A DNA stretch of 64,000 nt from Thermococcus paralvinellae. GTDB taxonomy: Archaea > Methanobacteriota_B > Thermococci > Thermococcales > Thermococcaceae. The stretch spans positions 558,001-622,000 of the forward strand of contig NZ_CP006965.1 in the NCBI RefSeq assembly GCF_000517445.1, written 5' to 3'. The notes under the pieces are model-generated. The model was not told the origin of the DNA. It searched no databases and worked only from the letters and a program-made list of their open reading frames with translations. This document shows, piece after piece, positions 34,597-43,627 of this stretch. Numbering within the stretch: the first letter of the stretch is position 1; each line of letters opens with the position of its first letter. The position numbers and the translations under genes were made by a program.

Positions 34597-37380
34597 CTAC
34601 TTCTCCCCCTCAGCTTCCTTTTCCTCCTTCCTATCCACCCAGAATCTCCTAGTCCTTATGAACTCCCTCTCACGTTCCATCAAAGCCACAAGCAGAGCTT
34701 CACCTCTGTATTGGCTCAAAAGTCTAGCTGCGGTATCTGGCCCCGTTCCGTAGCTCGCTAAAGCCAAAACTGCATCGAAGCTGTAACTCTGAACTAAATC
34801 CGCTGCCTTTATTAGCTTTCTGTAGGCTCTCTCCTCACTTTTTTCCAGCTTTTTACTGTGTTTGAGTTTTTTAAAAGCTTTGAGGAATTCTTCTGCATCA
34901 ATTGGATGAGCAACGGCAATCATTTTTGAAGAACACTTGGGACACTCCAGATACTTTAAGCGCTCCCTTAAGCGGGAAACTTTCGTTCTTGAGCTCCAGC
35001 CACAGTTTATACAGACCAGCATAACTTCAGTATCCAGTAGCCTCTCTTTGAACAGCTCAAGGATTTCGTCTTTTTCAAGCTCTCCGCTGATTAAGAACTC
35101 TCCGCCAATGTTTATATTCAGCTGAGCCAATGGTGACGGTTCAGAATTTAAGGTGGTTTTAATTCTAATCATGCCGCTTTTTATTTTGTCCAAAATTTTA
35201 GTTGCATTCTCGATATCGAGCTTGTCATGGAAAATCTCATTTAGAGTTTCCTTCTCAATTATCGTACCCTCAAAAAGCCTCTCAACTCTTCTGATTTTAG
35301 CTTCTCTCCTCAAAGCACCGATCCTTTTCGCAACGTTCAGCATTCTCCATCTGTAAACCGTGCTCTCCCTTAAGCTTTTTGAAATCACAAAGGGCAAAAC
35401 CCTGCCGTCTTGGAGGAGATAACTTTTCACTTCACTCGGATTGAGCTGGAATGGAGTTTTAAACACAATTGCATGGGCTTGTGCTCTCATTGTGAAAACT
35501 TTCCCATATCTCATTGAGAGAAAACTCCATACAAATCTTCCAATGGCTTCATTAACCTGATTTCCAAAGTCTGCATGGATTACAAGAGCCTTTGGCAGGG
35601 ATTCAATGCCAACATCTCTATCTGTGCTTAAAGGCTCTTGCCTTTCGAGAATTTCCTTGGCTTTTCTCAGCTCTTTCTCGTTAAATTCAACATCCTTAAT
35701 AATCCTTTTCGCTCTCTCATGGTCAAACAGCAATTCCCTTTTCAGTCTTCCAACATCCAAAGTAACTTCCAAAGGAACAGGAATCATCTCACCTTCCCAA
35801 CTCGGAATTGCGCTCTCAAGGCTTTTGCTCTCCCTTACTTTGAGCAGCTTTGCTTCTTCATCAATACCGAGAAGAATCCAGCTTCTACCGTGCATTATGA
35901 ACTCCATTCCCTCCTCCAAGTCCATGACAAAGCTCTCATCCAAACGACCTATTATATGCCCGCTTGAAACGTCAAAAACTCTGTAAGATATCTCATCAGG
36001 AATTGTTGAAAGATTCTCGTAGTAATAAGAATAAGTTCCTCTCCTCAAGAATAGAACACCTTTATCTTCATCGTAACCTATCAGATGCGCCTCTTGTAAG
36101 AGATTTAAAACTCCTTCATAATCTTCCCATTTCAAGTTTCTATATGGGTAGGCTCTCTTGGCAATTTCAAACGGTTTATCCTTTGGCAGATGCCTGTATT
36201 CAATCAGCAAACCGACAACAAAGTGCGCCAAGACATCGAGAGCATTTTCGTACGGCTTAACTCTCTCAAGCTTCCCTTCAATAGCTCTTTGTGCTATAAC
36301 TAGGCTCTCAAGGTAGTCCTCAACATTGGCTGTGATTATATATCCCTTGCTGACTTCTCCTAATCTATGTCTTGCTCTCCCTATGCGCTGAATTAATCTA
36401 TTTACTTGTCTTGGACTCATGTACTGAATAACAACATCAACATCTCCAATGTCTATACCAAGCTCCATTGAGGAAGTGCACACTAAAGCCTTGATTTTTC
36501 CTTCTTTTAGAGATTTCTCAGCCTGTATCCTTGCATCTTTTGACAAACTTCCATGGTGAACTTCAACTGGTTTGCCCCAAGCTTTTAAACGGTGGGCCAA
36601 GATTTCAGCAAACTGCCTTGTATTTGTGAAAATCAAAGCCCTCTCATGCTTCTCAACAATATCCCAGAGAACCCTCAAACGAGCTGCCACATCTACGGGA
36701 AGCTTTAACTTTTCAGCAAGCTTTAAATCTCTTTCATCAGGAGAGGGGAAGAGGACTTTTACTGAATACTCCTTTTTGAGTGAAGGCTTTACAATGACAT
36801 CAGCTTTTAACCACTCCTTTATCTCCTCCTCATTTCCAATTGTTGCACTTAATCCGATTCTCTGGAATTCTGCAATCTCAGCTAAGCGCTCAAGACCCAA
36901 AATTAACTGTACTCCCCTCTTATTGTCAACAAGCTCCGCTATCTCGTCAACTATAACGAATTTCACATTCTTTAAATAAGCTCTAAGCGATTTCATTGCT
37001 AAGATTACTCCCAACGTTTCGGGAGTGATTATCAAAAGGTGTGGAGGGTTTTTTGTCTGCTTTGCTTTTTTGTAAGCCGAAGTGTCGCCGTGTCTCACTT
37101 CAACTCTAATTCCAGTTTTAGCCTCCCACCATTCCAAACGCTCGAGCAGATCCCTGTTCAGAGCTTTGATGGGAGCGATGTATAGGGCGGAGATTGGTTT
37201 TAACTCATTCTTCAAAATTGCATCTAAAACAGGCAGAACAGCAGCTTCAGTTTTTCCGCTTCCCGTGGGAGCAATAATTAAAACACTCTTTCCCGAGCTA
37301 ATCTCACTAAAAGCTCTAAGCTGGAGTTCATTAAGTCTGCCAAACTTTTCTTCAATGGCTTTTCTGAGGAGGATGTGCAT
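34597..37380 (-). CDS. Lhr-type superfamily 2 helicase
   Basis: A 927-residue helicase. Motif I is APTGSGKTEAAVLP near residue 37, motif II VDEIAEL near residue 143, motif III GLSATIGN, then ALIFTNTRQFAE, CTSSMELGIDIGDVD and QRIGRARHR (motif VI). The C-terminal Lhr-core follows, ending with a CxxC...CxxC zinc module near residue 800. Archaeal Lhr proteins unwind or anneal DNA and RNA and act in repair or RNA metabolism. Motif II has A where Lhr usually has H (DEIH). It overlaps nothing and follows Fe-ADH by 41 bp. Confidence 0.88.
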   Translation of the reverse strand: MHILLRKAIEEKFGRLNELQLRAFSEISSGKSVLIIAPTGSGKTEAAVLPVLDAILKNELKPISALYIAPIKALNRDLLERLEWWEAKTGIRVEVRHGDTSAYKKAKQTKNPPHLLIITPETLGVILAMKSLRAYLKNVKFVIVDEIAELVDNKRGVQLILGLERLAEIAEFQRIGLSATIGNEEEIKEWLKADVIVKPSLKKEYSVKVLFPSPDERDLKLAEKLKLPVDVAARLRVLWDIVEKHERALIFTNTRQFAEILAHRLKAWGKPVEVHHGSLSKDARIQAEKSLKEGKIKALVCTSSMELGIDIGDVDVVIQYMSPRQVNRLIQRIGRARHRLGEVSKGYIITANVEDYLESLVIAQRAIEGKLERVKPYENALDVLAHFVVGLLIEYRHLPKDKPFEIAKRAYPYRNLKWEDYEGVLNLLQEAHLIGYDEDKGVLFLRRGTYSYYYENLSTIPDEISYRVFDVSSGHIIGRLDESFVMDLEEGMEFIMHGRSWILLGIDEEAKLLKVRESKSLESAIPSWEGEMIPVPLEVTLDVGRLKRELLFDHERAKRIIKDVEFNEKELRKAKEILERQEPLSTDRDVGIESLPKALVIHADFGNQVNEAIGRFVWSFLSMRYGKVFTMRAQAHAIVFKTPFQLNPSEVKSYLLQDGRVLPFVISKSLRESTVYRWRMLNVAKRIGALRREAKIRRVERLFEGTIIEKETLNEIFHDKLDIENATKILDKIKSGMIRIKTTLNSEPSPLAQLNINIGGEFLISGELEKDEILELFKERLLDTEVMLVCINCGWSSRTKVSRLRERLKYLECPKCSSKMIAVAHPIDAEEFLKAFKKLKHSKKLEKSEERAYRKLIKAADLVQSYSFDAVLALASYGTGPDTAARLLSQYRGEALLVALMEREREFIRTRRFWVDRKEEKEAEGEK

Positions 37381-37421
37381 AGTATAAAATTAGAAAGAGA
37401 ATTAAAAGAGTTTTGCAAAAG

Positions 37422-38561
37422 TTACTCACCATAGAAGGCTCTCTTATACAGCTCTTTTATTTCCTCAACGCTTGGCTCAACTGGGTTGAAGTTTATCAGC
37501 GGATCGTGATAAGCTTTTTCGCTCATTTCGTCAAGCTTTGAAAGGAATTCTTCTTCACTTACAAGTTCACTCAGCTTTGGAACTCCAAGCATCTCATTGA
37601 ACTCTTTGATGACTTCAATCAGCTCTTGAGCAGTGTTAAAGCCAAGCTCTCTTGCTATCTCTGCATAGCGTTTTCTTGCATATTCGCTCCTCATGTTGAA
37701 CTCCATAACATAGGGCAAGAATATCGCATTTAACAAGCCGTGAGGAGCAATCCAAGCTGCTTTATGGCTTAAGCTGTGACACAAGCCTAAGCGGGCATTA
37801 AGAAAAGCTATTCCAGCCATTGTTGCTGCGTAGTGGACTTCCTCTCTTGCCTTTTCATCGCCTTGAACTGAAAGTGGCAGCCACTTGTAGACGAGCTTTA
37901 TGGCTTTGATTGCCATTGCATCGCTGAAAGGTGTCGCTGCGGTTGTTGTATAAGCTTCAATTCCGTGCACTAGAACATCCAGTCCACTGTTCCTTGCAAC
38001 TTCTTTTGGCATTGTCCTCGGTAACCTTGGATCGAGAATTGCAAACTCTGGAGCAATTTCAAAGCTTACCAAGTTGTATTTAATATCTCCTTTTTTAAGA
38101 ACACTCGCTGCTGAAACCTCACTCCCAGCTCCGCTCGTTGAAGGGATTGCTATTAATGGAGTCTTAAGCTTAGGGATTGGCTTTGGCTTCTCAAAGCGGC
38201 TTATGAATGCAACCTCCTCAAACTTAAGCTCTGGGGCATCATAGAAAACCTTAACTGCCTTTGCCACGTCAATTACACTCCCTCCACCAAGAGCAATGAT
38301 TAAATCAGGCTGGAACTCTCTGACCTTTGGCATTATACTCTCGACGTATTCATAGCTCGGCTCTGCTGGAACTCCTGTTATTGCTTTAACCTCTGCATTT
38401 GCATCTTCCACATAGTTCATTGCCTCATTTAAAAACCCGTGAACTCTCATTGATTTGCTTGAGAATATCAAAATTCTGCTGTGCTTTTTTGCAACGCTCT
38501 TTATGTAGCTTAAGCTCCCTTCCCCTAAAACTATCCTCGTCTTTAAGCTAAAGAACTGCAT
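37422..38561 (-). CDS. Iron-containing alcohol dehydrogenase
   Basis: A 379-residue group III alcohol dehydrogenase. The nucleotide-binding GGGSVIDVAKAV is near residue 78, with STSGAGSEVSA next. Metal ligands are the Asp/His of GLDVLVHGIEAY and the His residues of HSLSHKAAW and APHGLLNA. It probably reduces aldehydes with NADPH, removing reductant during sugar or peptide fermentation. Start at 38561 follows GGTGATGTTC; an in-frame ATG at 38567 is an alternative. The longer upstream reading overlaps mtnA. Confidence 0.92.
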   Translation of the reverse strand: MQFFSLKTRIVLGEGSLSYIKSVAKKHSRILIFSSKSMRVHGFLNEAMNYVEDANAEVKAITGVPAEPSYEYVESIMPKVREFQPDLIIALGGGSVIDVAKAVKVFYDAPELKFEEVAFISRFEKPKPIPKLKTPLIAIPSTSGAGSEVSAASVLKKGDIKYNLVSFEIAPEFAILDPRLPRTMPKEVARNSGLDVLVHGIEAYTTTAATPFSDAMAIKAIKLVYKWLPLSVQGDEKAREEVHYAATMAGIAFLNARLGLCHSLSHKAAWIAPHGLLNAIFLPYVMEFNMRSEYARKRYAEIARELGFNTAQELIEVIKEFNEMLGVPKLSELVSEEEFLSKLDEMSEKAYHDPLINFNPVEPSVEEIKELYKRAFYGE

Positions 38562-38595
38562 GAACATCACCAGAATAAAGAAAGATGTAGGGGAA

Positions 38596-39684
38596 TTAAA
38601 GTTTATCCTCCAAAGCCAAATCCTCAAACAGCTTTTTCAAGTTCCTCTCGAATGGAGGATAAACAACGCCTCTGTCTGTTATTATTGCCGTCAGATACTT
38701 GTGAGGCGTAACATCAAAAGCTGGATTATAGACATCAACGTCTGGAGCAATCTTACAGCCGCCGCATGTCAGCACTTCCTCCCTGCTGCGCTCTTCAATT
38801 GGTATCTCCTTGCCGCTCTTAAGGCTCATATCAATCGTTGATAGCGGTGCAACTGTAAAGAATGGAATCCCGTGCTCCTTAGCTAATACAGCCAAAGTAT
38901 AAGTTCCAATCTTGTTTGCAAAGTCACCGTTTGCAACGATTCTATCAGCGCCAACAATTATAGCGTCAACTTTTCCCTGCTGCATCACAAAGCCAGCCAT
39001 ATTGTCGGCAATGAGCTTGAGTGGAATACCGTCATAGTGATATTCCCATGCAGATAAGCGAGCGCCCTGCAGAACCGGTCTTGTTTCATCAACCCAAAGT
39101 AAGTTGAGCTTTCCTTCTTTGTGCATAACTCTTAAAACAGCGCCAACAGTGCCGAGATGAACAGTTGCTAGGCTTCCAGCGTTACAGTGCGTCAATACAT
39201 TCCCTTCTGGCAGAATTTCAGCTCCAATGTGTCCCATCCTCAGGTTTGCCTCAACATCCTCATCCGCTATTCTCTGAGCTTCTTCGACTATCAAACGTTT
39301 TATTTCATCTAAGCTATCCTCTCTGTGTTCTTCGACAAGATTTTTTATTCTATTCAACGCCCAGAAAAGGTTCACCGCTGTTGGGCGGGTGTTTTTCAGA
39401 ATTTCATATGCCCTGTAAAAGCCATCAAAAAACTCATCCTTTGTCTCTGCCTTGCTCCTCTCGGCATATAAGGCTAAACCAAAAGCAGCTGCCGCTCCTA
39501 TAGCGGGAGCGCCTCTCACCTGCATTGTCTTTATGGCTTTTGCAACTTGCTCAACAGTGCTTAGATGTATGACCTTAAATTCCCAAGGTAAAAGCTTTTG
39601 GTCGATGAGGTAAACTTTTTTATCCTTATACTCAACGCTTCTCGGGAGTTTTGTAAGTTCTTCTGGTTTGTACTTAAGCTTCAT
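38596..39684 (-). CDS. mtnA: S-methyl-5-thioribose-1-phosphate isomerase
   Basis: A 362-residue eIF2B-related isomerase. Family marks are VRGAPAIGAAAAFGLAL, LTHCNAGSLATV (catalytic Cys) and IVGADRIVANGD (catalytic Asp). It ends with CGGCKIAPDVDVYNPAFD-like substrate loops. It converts methylthioribose-1-phosphate to methylthioribulose-1-phosphate in methionine salvage; in archaea it may also use other 5-deoxypentose phosphates. GGTGGTAGA precedes ATG at 39684. TATA (GCTTAAATC, minus) is near 39717-39725. Confidence 0.9.
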   Translation of the reverse strand: MKLKYKPEELTKLPRSVEYKDKKVYLIDQKLLPWEFKVIHLSTVEQVAKAIKTMQVRGAPAIGAAAAFGLALYAERSKAETKDEFFDGFYRAYEILKNTRPTAVNLFWALNRIKNLVEEHREDSLDEIKRLIVEEAQRIADEDVEANLRMGHIGAEILPEGNVLTHCNAGSLATVHLGTVGAVLRVMHKEGKLNLLWVDETRPVLQGARLSAWEYHYDGIPLKLIADNMAGFVMQQGKVDAIIVGADRIVANGDFANKIGTYTLAVLAKEHGIPFFTVAPLSTIDMSLKSGKEIPIEERSREEVLTCGGCKIAPDVDVYNPAFDVTPHKYLTAIITDRGVVYPPFERNLKKLFEDLALEDKL

Positions 39685-39977
39685 TTCTACCACCTAATGA
39701 ACTTCTCAAATTTCTGATTTAAGCTTTATCCATAGTCTCAGAGCTTTCATAGTGCTTTTAATCTAAATTTGTTATGTTATTTTTACCTTATTGACTCTGT
39801 ACTGACGTCTCAAATGAGCTTAAACAATAATAAACGATCAAAAACGGCTATTAACGATAAAACGGACAAAAAGTAATATATGAGCTTTTTTGTAAACAAA
39901 CATGAATGTTAACTGACGATTTCGTGAAAAAAGCTTAAATATCTCTTTTTCATTAGAAATAAGTGAGGTGAAGACAT
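39685..39977. other. Divergent intergenic region mtnA/secreted protein
   Basis: About 290 bp without a gene. It holds the mtnA promoter on the left. On the right, GCTTAAATATC (about 39932-39942) serves the secreted protein. Between them is an imperfect direct repeat, AACGATCAAAAACGG then AACGATAAAACGG (about 39833-39865). I see no RNA gene. Confidence 0.45.
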
Positions 39978-41228
39978 ATGATGTTGAAAAAAACACTTGC
40001 TTTGTTGTTTGGATTTTTGATTTTAGCGAGTGCAGTGCCCCTTTCGAGAGCACAGACTGAGACAACCACCAGCTTAAATTTAGTGATTTTAGTAAGCGAT
40101 AATGAAGCTGACTATGCATTAGCCCAGAAAGTTGCTGAATACTTAAACGCGTCAATAATTGTGACACCTTGGGGAGTTTATGACCCAAATGTTACATCTC
40201 AAATAGTTGCCAGAGCCCCAGATTTGGTGCTCATAATAGGAGGTCCAGCAGCAGTTTCAGAGGAGTATGAGAATGATCTTCAAGATCTTGGGATTCCCTA
40301 TGTTAGAAGATGGGGAGCAAACAGATATGAGACAAACTTGGCGGTGCTCCAATACTTGTTTGAGAACTACTCAGAGCTCTTGAAAAATGTTAAAGTTGTT
40401 ATTGTCTATGGTGAAGATATAACAGCAATCAGAAAGGCTGAGAACATAACTGGAAGAGCTATCATAATATATGTTGACGAAGATTATCTCGAAAACCAGA
40501 CACAAATATTACAGTTGCTAAATGCTACAACGGTTCTCATAATTAACACTCCCTATTCCGAAAACATTACAGAAAGAGTTAGAGAAAGAGTGCGTGAAAA
40601 GATCAAGGCTAATGTGACATATGAAAACACAACAATAACTGCAGAAGATGCTCTACTCGCTATTCAGATCGCAGAGAACAAGACAATGCTTGCAGAATCA
40701 TTGGTTGCAAACATCTCAATTCCAGCTGCTGAAAAACTGCTTGAAAATGCAAAAGAGCACTTGGAGGAGGCAAAAGAAGCCTACAACGAAACCAAATATG
40801 GAAGGGCATATGGGCTTGCAATTGCGGCTAAGTCCATTGCTGAAGTCGTAATTAGAATGGCTAGCGAAGAAAAACAGATAATGCTCCACAATAATGAGAC
40901 AATGAAAATAGAAATTAAACTTGAGAAACTTGAAGATATCGTCGAGAGACTTGAAGAACTTGGGTTTAATGTTACAGAGGAGAAAGCACTGTTAGAACAA
41001 GCAGAACAAGCTTATGAAAACGGAGATTATGCATTAGCTAAGCAACTGCTAGAGCAACTTAAGGAGCTTATAAGAACAAAATATCACAATGAAAAAGAAC
41101 TTATACGTGCAAGATGGGAAGAAAAGGAAAAGCACCACAGAGAAGACAAAGAGCACAAGGAAAAGAACTGCCATGGAGAATGTCACCATGAAGATGAAAA
41201 TGAGAAAGAGGAAGAAGAAAACAGCTGA
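39978..41228 (+). CDS. Secreted cell-surface protein with CWB2-like repeats and metal-binding tail
   Basis: A 416-residue secreted protein. Signal peptide: MMLKKT followed by a hydrophobic run ending SRAQ near residue 26. The next ~170 residues look like cell-wall-binding-repeat-2 modules (LVSDNEADYALAQKVAEYL, VLIIGGPAAVSEEY, RRWGANRYETN). There are several N-X-S/T sequons, likely AglB targets. A long helical region (residues 230-380) follows. The last ~35 residues are rich in His, Glu, Lys and Cys (CHGECHH), a likely metal-binding tail. GAGGTGAAGACAT precedes the ATG. Confidence 0.75.
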   Translation: MMLKKTLALLFGFLILASAVPLSRAQTETTTSLNLVILVSDNEADYALAQKVAEYLNASIIVTPWGVYDPNVTSQIVARAPDLVLIIGGPAAVSEEYENDLQDLGIPYVRRWGANRYETNLAVLQYLFENYSELLKNVKVVIVYGEDITAIRKAENITGRAIIIYVDEDYLENQTQILQLLNATTVLIINTPYSENITERVRERVREKIKANVTYENTTITAEDALLAIQIAENKTMLAESLVANISIPAAEKLLENAKEHLEEAKEAYNETKYGRAYGLAIAAKSIAEVVIRMASEEKQIMLHNNETMKIEIKLEKLEDIVERLEELGFNVTEEKALLEQAEQAYENGDYALAKQLLEQLKELIRTKYHNEKELIRARWEEKEKHHREDKEHKEKNCHGECHHEDENEKEEEENS

Positions 41229-41265
41229 TGTTTCTTTTCTTTTATGTCTTTTCTCATTTTCGTAA
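41229..41265 (+). terminator. Oligo-T terminator after the secreted protein gene
   Basis: T-rich runs (TTTCTTTTCTTTTATGTCTTTTCTC) begin right after the stop codon, with no stem, as expected of archaeal terminators. Confidence 0.5.
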
Positions 41266-41310
41266 TTGTTAAATTTCTTCAAAGGTATCATTTCTTGATG
41301 GGTGGTATCT

Positions 41311-41826
41311 ATGAAAATCTTTGTAACAGGAATGCCAGGTATTGGAAAAACAACCCTCGTTCTCAAAATTGCTGAAGAACTCCAAAAGAGAGGTTTTAAA
41401 GTTGGAGGCATGATAACACAGGAAGTTAGAAAGAATGGAAAAAGGGTTGGATTTAAGATTAAAGCGCTTGATATTAACGAGGAGGGCATTTTAGCATGGG
41501 TTGGTGAGGGTTTTCCGAGGGTTGGGAAGTATGTTGTGAACGTTGAAGATTTGAATAGGATTGGTGTTTCTGCAATAGGGAGGGCGATTCAGAATGCAGA
41601 TATTATAATCATTGACGAAATTGGTGCAATGGAATTTAAGAGCAGAGAGTTTGCAAAAGCTGTGGAAGAAGCATTAAAAAGTGAAAAACCCTTACTGGCA
41701 ACTCTGCATAGGAGATGGGTGGATAAATTCAGAGACAAAGGGGAGCTCTATGTCTTAACAGTGGAGAATAGGGAAAAGATAAGAGAGGAAATTCTACATG
41801 AGCTCTTAAAAGTCCTAGAATCCTAG
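41311..41826 (+). CDS. THEP1-family nucleoside-triphosphatase
   Basis: A 171-residue P-loop NTPase: Walker A VTGMPGIGKTTLV near residues 5-17, Walker B IIIIDEIGAMEF near residue 96. LATLHRRWVDKFRD matches the THEP1/NTPCR family, which hydrolyses NTPs slowly and may act in nucleotide or RNA control. ATG at 41311 is preceded by GGGTGGTATCT; the GTG at 41302 is less likely. The 3' end overlaps the convergent ABC ATPase by 4 bp. Confidence 0.85.
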   Translation: MKIFVTGMPGIGKTTLVLKIAEELQKRGFKVGGMITQEVRKNGKRVGFKIKALDINEEGILAWVGEGFPRVGKYVVNVEDLNRIGVSAIGRAIQNADIIIIDEIGAMEFKSREFAKAVEEALKSEKPLLATLHRRWVDKFRDKGELYVLTVENREKIREEILHELLKVLES

Positions 41827-42539
41827 ACTTCTGCCAGAACTACTGGTTTGCCTCCAATTTCAATTATCTTAGCTTTAACCCTATAGACCTTTTCTAAAAT
41901 TTTCGGGTTGAGTTCCTGAACATTCCCTTTCCACTCAACTTTCCCCTCATTCAGCAGAATAATTTCATCAGAGTACTGCAATGCCAAATTTAAGTCGTGC
42001 ATAACAGCAATAACAATTTTTTCTCTTTTGAGCTCTTCTAATAAATCCATTATGAGGAGTGCATGATTGATATCTAAGTGAGAAGTTGGTTCATCCAAAA
42101 GGATAACTTCGCTTCCCTGTGCTAGGGCTCTCGCTATGAGTACGAGCTGATACTCACCCCCGCTTAGGTTCGTCACAAACTCCTTTCTCCTTTCCCACAT
42201 TCCGATTTTCTCTAGGGCCTCTCTTACACTACCTCTTGTAGCATAAGCCCCCATCTCAACGAATTCCTCAATCGTGAAGGCAAATTCAGGAACAGAGCTT
42301 TGAGGGACATACGTTATGAATTTTGCTCTATCTTTGGGTTTTAGCTCAAGCAAATTGACTTTATCAAGTTTTACGTATCCTCTTGGATTGAGAATTCCAA
42401 CCATACATTTAAGCAGAGTTGATTTTCCCGCCCCATTAGGTCCGATAACTGCTAAAAGACGTTCCTTTTGAGTGGAAAATTTTACATCTTTCAAAACTTC
42501 TCGCCTTCCATATGAGAAAGTTATCTTGACTTCAAGCAT
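41823..42539 (-). CDS. btuD: ABC transporter ATPase, cobalamin/iron-siderophore type
   Basis: A 238-residue ATPase with Walker A GPNGAGKST near residue 32, signature LSGGEYQLVLIA, Walker B VILLDEPTSHLD and the H-loop VMHDLNLAL. The closest group is the FecE/BtuD type that powers uptake of cobalamin, haem or siderophores. Start at 42539 follows GAGGTGAGCTTT and overlaps the permease end by 8 bp, so the two are coupled. Gene symbol is by type, not proven substrate. Confidence 0.8.
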   Translation of the reverse strand: MLEVKITFSYGRREVLKDVKFSTQKERLLAVIGPNGAGKSTLLKCMVGILNPRGYVKLDKVNLLELKPKDRAKFITYVPQSSVPEFAFTIEEFVEMGAYATRGSVREALEKIGMWERRKEFVTNLSGGEYQLVLIARALAQGSEVILLDEPTSHLDINHALLIMDLLEELKREKIVIAVMHDLNLALQYSDEIILLNEGKVEWKGNVQELNPKILEKVYRVKAKIIEIGGKPVVLAEV

Positions 42540-43530
42540 AAAGCTCACCTCTCTTGCGCTTCATAAGGAGATAGATAAAGAAAGGTGCTCCGAATAGAGC
42601 AGTAACGATTCCTACTGGAATTTCAGCTGGTTTTAGGATTATTCTCGCAAGCAAATCTGCAAAAACCATTAACGAGCCTCCAAATAGGGCTGCTGCTGGC
42701 AAAAGCTTCTTGTGATTTGGCCCAAACACTAAACGCATAGCATGAGGACTTACAAGCCCAACGAATCCAATTATTCCACTTGTTGCAACAGCAAATGCTG
42801 TCAGCAGAGAAATCACGAATATTATTACCTTCCTATAGAAATTCAAATCTAATCCAAGTGCTATGCTCTCTTCTCCAAAGAGCAAGAGGTTCAGTTCTTT
42901 CCACTTGAACATTAAGAATGAAACCCCAACGACAGAGGATATGAGAACGAGCTTGACATCATCCCACGTTGCTCCGTTAAAAGTTCCCATGAGCCAGAAT
43001 ATTGCGAGATGAATTCTCTCTCTTCCAACATAGAGAAGATAGGAAGTAACAGCATGTGCAAAAAACCCAAAAGCTATTCCCGCTAATAGGAGCGTATCTA
43101 CCGGGATATGCCCATTAATTTTTGAGATGTTATACACGATGGTAACTGAAATTAAAGCCCCAATTAGGGCAAAAGCTCCCATATGCATTGGGGAGTATAA
43201 AGCAGCCAAAGCTGCACCCACAGCGGCTCCTCCGCTTATTCCTAAAATATAGGGGTCTGCGAGGGGATTTTTAAAGAGGGCTTGTGAAGCTGTTCCAGCT
43301 GAAGCTAAGCTTAAACCCACCAAATATGCAAGCAACACACGAGGCAGTCTTATTTGAAGTATTATTGTCTCGGTTGTGCCAAGTTTTTCAGGGCTATATA
43401 CTGCCAATTTTAAATTTTCAAGCGTGAATGCACTGAGGATTTGAGAAAAGGACAAACTAACTGATCCAAAAGTTATTCCAATGAGAATAAGCACAATTGA
43501 TGAGAAAATTAATGGTATGAATTTTTTCAT
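42532..43530 (-). CDS. btuC: FecCD/BtuC-family permease
   Basis: A 332-residue permease with about ten helices. Family marks: LRLPRVL-like RLPRVLLAYLVG near residue 62, GTASQALFKNPLADPYILGISGGAAVGA, and GFVGLVSPHAMRLV near residue 252, which carries the coupling helix for the ATPase. With the ATPase it makes a cobalamin- or iron-type importer; no substrate-binding lipoprotein is adjacent. GAGGGGGAAC precedes the ATG. Confidence 0.85.
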   Translation of the reverse strand: MKKFIPLIFSSIVLILIGITFGSVSLSFSQILSAFTLENLKLAVYSPEKLGTTETIILQIRLPRVLLAYLVGLSLASAGTASQALFKNPLADPYILGISGGAAVGAALAALYSPMHMGAFALIGALISVTIVYNISKINGHIPVDTLLLAGIAFGFFAHAVTSYLLYVGRERIHLAIFWLMGTFNGATWDDVKLVLISSVVGVSFLMFKWKELNLLLFGEESIALGLDLNFYRKVIIFVISLLTAFAVATSGIIGFVGLVSPHAMRLVFGPNHKKLLPAAALFGGSLMVFADLLARIILKPAEIPVGIVTALFGAPFFIYLLMKRKRGELYA

Positions 43531-43627
43531 GTTCCCCCTCTGGATTATTTGTCCATCCTTATCTTAAAAACCTAACCCAGCAAAATGCTAAATACTGTGA
43601 GAACTAATAATTTTATTGGTGGTGAGA

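Noticed and set aside
35606-36979. Several plus-strand frames of 98-135 codons
   Set aside because: All are antisense to the Lhr-type helicase, have no domain content and no start signals.
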